This document shows positions 61,198 through 64,000 of a stretch of DNA of 64,000 bases, one piece after another. Numbering within the stretch: position 1 is the first letter of the stretch; each line of letters starts with the position of its first letter. Both the position numbers and the translations under genes were made by a program. This DNA is from Comamonas sp. lk (lineage in GTDB: Bacteria > Pseudomonadota > Gammaproteobacteria > Burkholderiales > Burkholderiaceae_C). The stretch is taken from assembly GCA_945925985.1 (NCBI GenBank), contig CAMELV010000007.1:1-64000 (forward strand), in the 5' to 3' direction. The notes under the pieces were generated by a model. It saw only the letters and a program-made list of their open reading frames with translations. It was not told the DNA's origin and did not search any database.

Positions 61198-63282
61198 TCA
61201 GGCTTTCAGGTACTCGGATTTTGCACCGAGCCAGCGCGCCACATGGCGCTCGGCCTGCGTCGGGTGCTGGTCCAGCAACTCGGGCGCGAGCTGGCGGGCC
61301 CAGGCCAAAAGGGCACTGTCGGTGGCCAGGTCAGCAAAGCGCAACAATGCTGCGCCCGACTGGCGCGCACCTAAAAACTCGCCTGGACCCCGAATTTCAA
61401 GGTCGCGTCGGGCAATCTCAAAGCCGTCGCCAGTTTCCGCCATCGCCTTGAGGCGCTCGCGCGCAGTCTCGCCCAGGCGCGGCGCATCCCCCGTGCTGTA
61501 AAGCAACACACAGGCCGAGGCGGCTGCGCCGCGTCCGACCCGACCGCGCAGCTGATGCAACTGTGACAGGCCAAAGCGTTCGGCGTGTTCAATCACCATC
61601 AAAGAGGCGTTCGGCACGTCGACCCCCACTTCGATCACGGTAGTGCTGACCAGCACGCCCATCTGACCGCTGGTGAACTGCGCCATCACCGCCTTTTTCT
61701 CTGGCGCCGTCAACCTGGAATGCAGCAGTCCCACCAACACCCCAGGCAGCGCCGCACTGAGATGAGCATGGGTTTGGGTGGCATTGCTCAAGTCCAGCGC
61801 CTCACTCTCCTCGATCAGGGGACAAACCCAGTAAATCTGCCGCCCTGCCACCAGTTGGCCTCGGATCCGCTCAACGACCTCATCGCGCCGGCTTTCATTC
61901 ACCACCTTGGTGACGATGGCGGTGCGCCCAGGGGGCAGTTCGTCGAGCGTGGAGACATCCAGATCGGCGTAGTAGCTCATGGCGAGTGTGCGCGGAATCG
62001 GGGTGGCCGTCATCATCAGCAGGTGGGGCTCCTGCGCCTCGGCGCTGAGCTTGGCGCGCAAGGCCAGTCGCTGGGCCACACCAAAGCGGTGCTGCTCGTC
62101 GATGATGGCCAGCGCCAGTTGATGGAACAGCACCTTGTCTTGGATGACGGCATGCGTGCCGACCACCAACGCCGCCTCGCCGCTGGCAATCAGCGCCAGC
62201 ATGGCACGGCGCTCTTTTGGTTTTTGGCTGCCGGTGAGCCAGGCCGTCTTGACCCCCAGAGGCTCGAGCCAGCCCACCAGCTTGGCGAAATGCTGCTCGG
62301 CCAAGATCTCGGTCGGCGCCATCAGGGCGCACTGCCTGCCCGCGTCAATGCACAGCGCCGCCGCCAGCGCCGCCACCACGGTTTTACCCGCGCCCACATC
62401 GCCCTGTAGCAAGCGGTGCATGGGCACCGGCCGGCCCAGATCGCCAGCAATCTCGGCTTGCACCCGTCGCTGCGCCCCGGTCAGGGCAAACGGCAAGGCT
62501 GCCTGCAGCCGATCGGCGAGCCCCGCGCCCGGGCCCGGCTGGGGCGCCAGCACTGGCGCCAGCAAGCCGGCACGGGCACGGCGAGCTTGCAATTGCGACA
62601 ACTGCTGCGCCAAAAGCTCCTCGGCCTTGAGCCTCTGCCAGGCCGGATGGCTGCGGTCTTCCAGCGTCGCCAGCGCCACATCGGGCGCCGGATGATGCAA
62701 AAATGATAGCGAACTCTTCAACCCCCATAAGGGCTGAGGGCCGATTTTCTTTAAATCCTCTGTAGGAATGGTGTCGGCGAGTTCGGCACGAGCCAGCCCG
62801 TTTTGCACCGCGCGCCGCAGGTAGGCCTGCGGCAAGCCGGCCGAGGTCGGGTAGACCGGCGTCAGCGCTTGCGGCAGTTCGCCGCCAGCGGCCTGAAACG
62901 ATGGGTGCAACATCTGCCAACCCAAAAAACCGCCGCGCAGCTCGCCACGGGCACGGATGCGCTTGCCAGGCGCCAGGGCCTGCTGCTGGGAGGGGTAAAA
63001 GCTGAAAAACCGCAACGTGCAGGTGTCAGAGCCATCATCCACCGTCACCAGCAGTTGCCGGCGCGGCCGCAGGGTGACCTCGCTGGCGGTCACCATCACC
63101 TCGATTTGAACCACCTCGCCGTCCCGTGCCTCACTTAGGCGGGTGATGCGGGTCTCATCTTCGTAACGCAACGGGAGGTGCAAGGCGAGGTCGATGTCAC
63201 GCCGCAGGCCGAGCTTGAGCAGGGCTTTTTGTGGGCCAGTCAGCGGTCGGGCTGGGCTGGTAGTCGACGCGGCGGTGGTCAT
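61198..63282 (-). CDS. recG: ATP-dependent DNA helicase RecG
   Basis: 694 aa from ATG 63282. The N-terminal wedge domain (LRRDIDLALHLPLRYEDETRI) is followed by motifs RLLQGDVGAGKTVVAALA, IIDEQHRFGVAQR, MTATPIPRTLAMS, STTVIEVGVDVPNAS and QLRGRVGRG. It reverses stalled replication forks and branches R-loops. A diverged piece of the dispersed repeat (AATGATAGCGAAC ... GGGCTGAGGGCC, about 62700-62750) lies within it. Upstream of oxyR, 43-bp gap. Confidence 0.95.
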   Translation of the reverse strand: MTTAASTTSPARPLTGPQKALLKLGLRRDIDLALHLPLRYEDETRITRLSEARDGEVVQIEVMVTASEVTLRPRRQLLVTVDDGSDTCTLRFFSFYPSQQQALAPGKRIRARGELRGGFLGWQMLHPSFQAAGGELPQALTPVYPTSAGLPQAYLRRAVQNGLARAELADTIPTEDLKKIGPQPLWGLKSSLSFLHHPAPDVALATLEDRSHPAWQRLKAEELLAQQLSQLQARRARAGLLAPVLAPQPGPGAGLADRLQAALPFALTGAQRRVQAEIAGDLGRPVPMHRLLQGDVGAGKTVVAALAAALCIDAGRQCALMAPTEILAEQHFAKLVGWLEPLGVKTAWLTGSQKPKERRAMLALIASGEAALVVGTHAVIQDKVLFHQLALAIIDEQHRFGVAQRLALRAKLSAEAQEPHLLMMTATPIPRTLAMSYYADLDVSTLDELPPGRTAIVTKVVNESRRDEVVERIRGQLVAGRQIYWVCPLIEESEALDLSNATQTHAHLSAALPGVLVGLLHSRLTAPEKKAVMAQFTSGQMGVLVSTTVIEVGVDVPNASLMVIEHAERFGLSQLHQLRGRVGRGAAASACVLLYSTGDAPRLGETARERLKAMAETGDGFEIARRDLEIRGPGEFLGARQSGAALLRFADLATDSALLAWARQLAPELLDQHPTQAERHVARWLGAKSEYLKA

Positions 63283-63379
63283 CCTGGGATTGTGTCGCAC
63301 TGCCCGACTGACCCGCAACTCAACAGCGTCAGGGGTGCCAGCTCAAGACGTGGCCTGCGGGCAGCCGCTGACTCAGGGC

Positions 63380-63682
63380 CTAAACTTCAAAGTCGACGAC
63401 CCGGCGCTCCGACTGAGCCTCAGCGACAAATGGAACGATGGCCTGGTGCAGCGGGTGTACCTGGTAGCCCTGTAGCGCCTCCAAACTGATGAACTCTGAG
63501 TACAGAGTGATGTCACTGCTGCTGTCAGTCACCACCACGTTGATGCCGAGTTCGATATGCAGCAATCCGGGAATCTGACCGCGTAGCGCCTCAACCTTCG
63601 CCTTGATCAGGCGGGCATTGGTGGCTTTGTCGTTGCCGTGCGCTGAGTCCTTCAATCGCCAAAAAACAATGTGTTTGATCAT
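63380..63682 (-). CDS. Dabb (stress-responsive A/B barrel) protein
   Basis: 100 aa from ATG 63682. MIKHIVFWRLKD and GLLHIELGINV ... DITLYSEFISLEALQGYQVHPLHQ are the Dabb-domain pattern, a dimeric ferredoxin-like barrel. Members are stress-linked or act on polyketide-like substrates; none is assured here. It lies 16 bp after the SDR gene, so they probably share an operon. Confidence 0.88.
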   Translation of the reverse strand: MIKHIVFWRLKDSAHGNDKATNARLIKAKVEALRGQIPGLLHIELGINVVVTDSSSDITLYSEFISLEALQGYQVHPLHQAIVPFVAEAQSERRVVDFEV

Positions 63683-63698
63683 GGTTCGCCGTCCTTTG

Positions 63699-64000
63699 TT
63701 AAAAGCTGCCCGGATAGGCACCACCATCGGCCAGGATGTTCTGTCCGGTGATGTAACTCGCATGCTGACTGCAGATAAAAGCGCAAATTGCGCCAAACTC
63801 ATCTGCCGTCCCCAAGCGGCCGGCCGGAATGGATTGCCGACGCCGCTCCAGCACCAGGTCGATGGTCTGCCCAGGCTTTTGCGCGGCTGCTTCGACCGTC
63901 TTTCTCAGCCGGTCGGTGTCAAAGGCGCCTGGCAGCAGGTTGTTGATGGTGACGTTGGCCTGGGCCAATGGACTGCGGGCCAGCCCGGCCACGAACCCGG
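63699..64000 (-). CDS. SDR-family oxidoreductase, C-terminal part (cut by window end)
   Basis: About 100 residues visible, continuing past 64000. The C-terminal signatures of short-chain dehydrogenases are present: NVTINNLLPGAFDTDRL (the catalytic-loop downstream NNxxPG), RLGTADEFGAICAFICSQHASYITGQNILADGGAYPG. The N-terminal Rossmann and YxxxK parts are outside the window, so substrate and start are unknown. Confidence 0.9.
   Translation of the reverse strand, partial: GFVAGLARSPLAQANVTINNLLPGAFDTDRLRKTVEAAAQKPGQTIDLVLERRRQSIPAGRLGTADEFGAICAFICSQHASYITGQNILADGGAYPGSF

Overview
The window looks like chromosomal DNA of a betaproteobacterium, most likely a Comamonadaceae member (Rhodoferax/Polaromonas/Acidovorax type). 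This is inferred from the GC-rich housekeeping genes, the spc and alpha ribosomal operons with rpmJ and infA downstream of secY, the recG-oxyR-ubiA order, the hemE-priA pair, and a dispersed ~57-bp repeat of a kind I associate with that family. No species can be named from sequence alone.

Layout. 1-403: repeat-rich gap. 404-3217 and 23006-24322: one host operon (minus strand; FitA/VapB-VapC toxin-antitoxin, B12-binding radical SAM protein, creatininase-like amidohydrolase, DMT transporter) cut in two by an insertion. 3218-23005: a 19.8-kb genomic island with 14-bp terminal inverted repeats. It sits inside the codons for the radical SAM [4Fe-4S] cysteine motif of the host gene. 24480-44566: ordinary chromosome (alaX, a ParDE-like TA pair, DUF167, dsbD-like, class V aminotransferase, ATPase, hemE, priA, AEC transporter, YhgE/Pip, acyl-CoA dehydrogenase, rep, aldo/keto reductase, enolase-superfamily enzyme). 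44706-54143: a small SSB-like gene, tRNA-fMet, then the alpha and spc ribosomal clusters (rplQ back to rplN). 54343-58361: glycerol catabolism (glpD, divergent glpR, glpK). 58448-64000: proC, ubiA, oxyR, recG, a Dabb-domain gene and a partial SDR.

The island has three parts. The right half (13720-22823) is a tightly overlapping six-gene operon: a canonical tyrosine recombinase, two long divergent recombinase-like proteins with C-terminal Cys clusters, an HTH/coiled-coil protein fused to a P-loop kinase-like domain, a small HTH/coiled-coil protein, and a RecD-like helicase. This recalls Tn554 TnpABC, RIT and gamma-mobile-trio logic, but the gene set is larger. The middle holds a full-length B12/radical SAM gene (11570-13207), closely similar to the host gene the island destroys, so the island appears to bring a replacement copy. 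Left of that are two integron-type cassettes with recognisable attC sites and no integrase, encoding a HEPN-domain protein and a PD-(D/E)XK nuclease-like protein. The left part is a patchwork of AT-rich secreted or membrane genes, an XRE regulator divergent from a pair of paralogous unknown genes, and fossils of IS66, a serine recombinase and an S1/P1 nuclease.

The most interesting material is therefore the island: its rescue gene, its mobility module, the integrase-less cassette pair and the XRE/paralog locus. Secondary points of interest are a 57-bp dispersed repeat that supplies signal-peptide and membrane-helix codons in several genes, a TA pair inserted at a duplicated start of DUF167, and the hemE-priA gap with two perfect DnaA boxes and interlocking inverted repeats.
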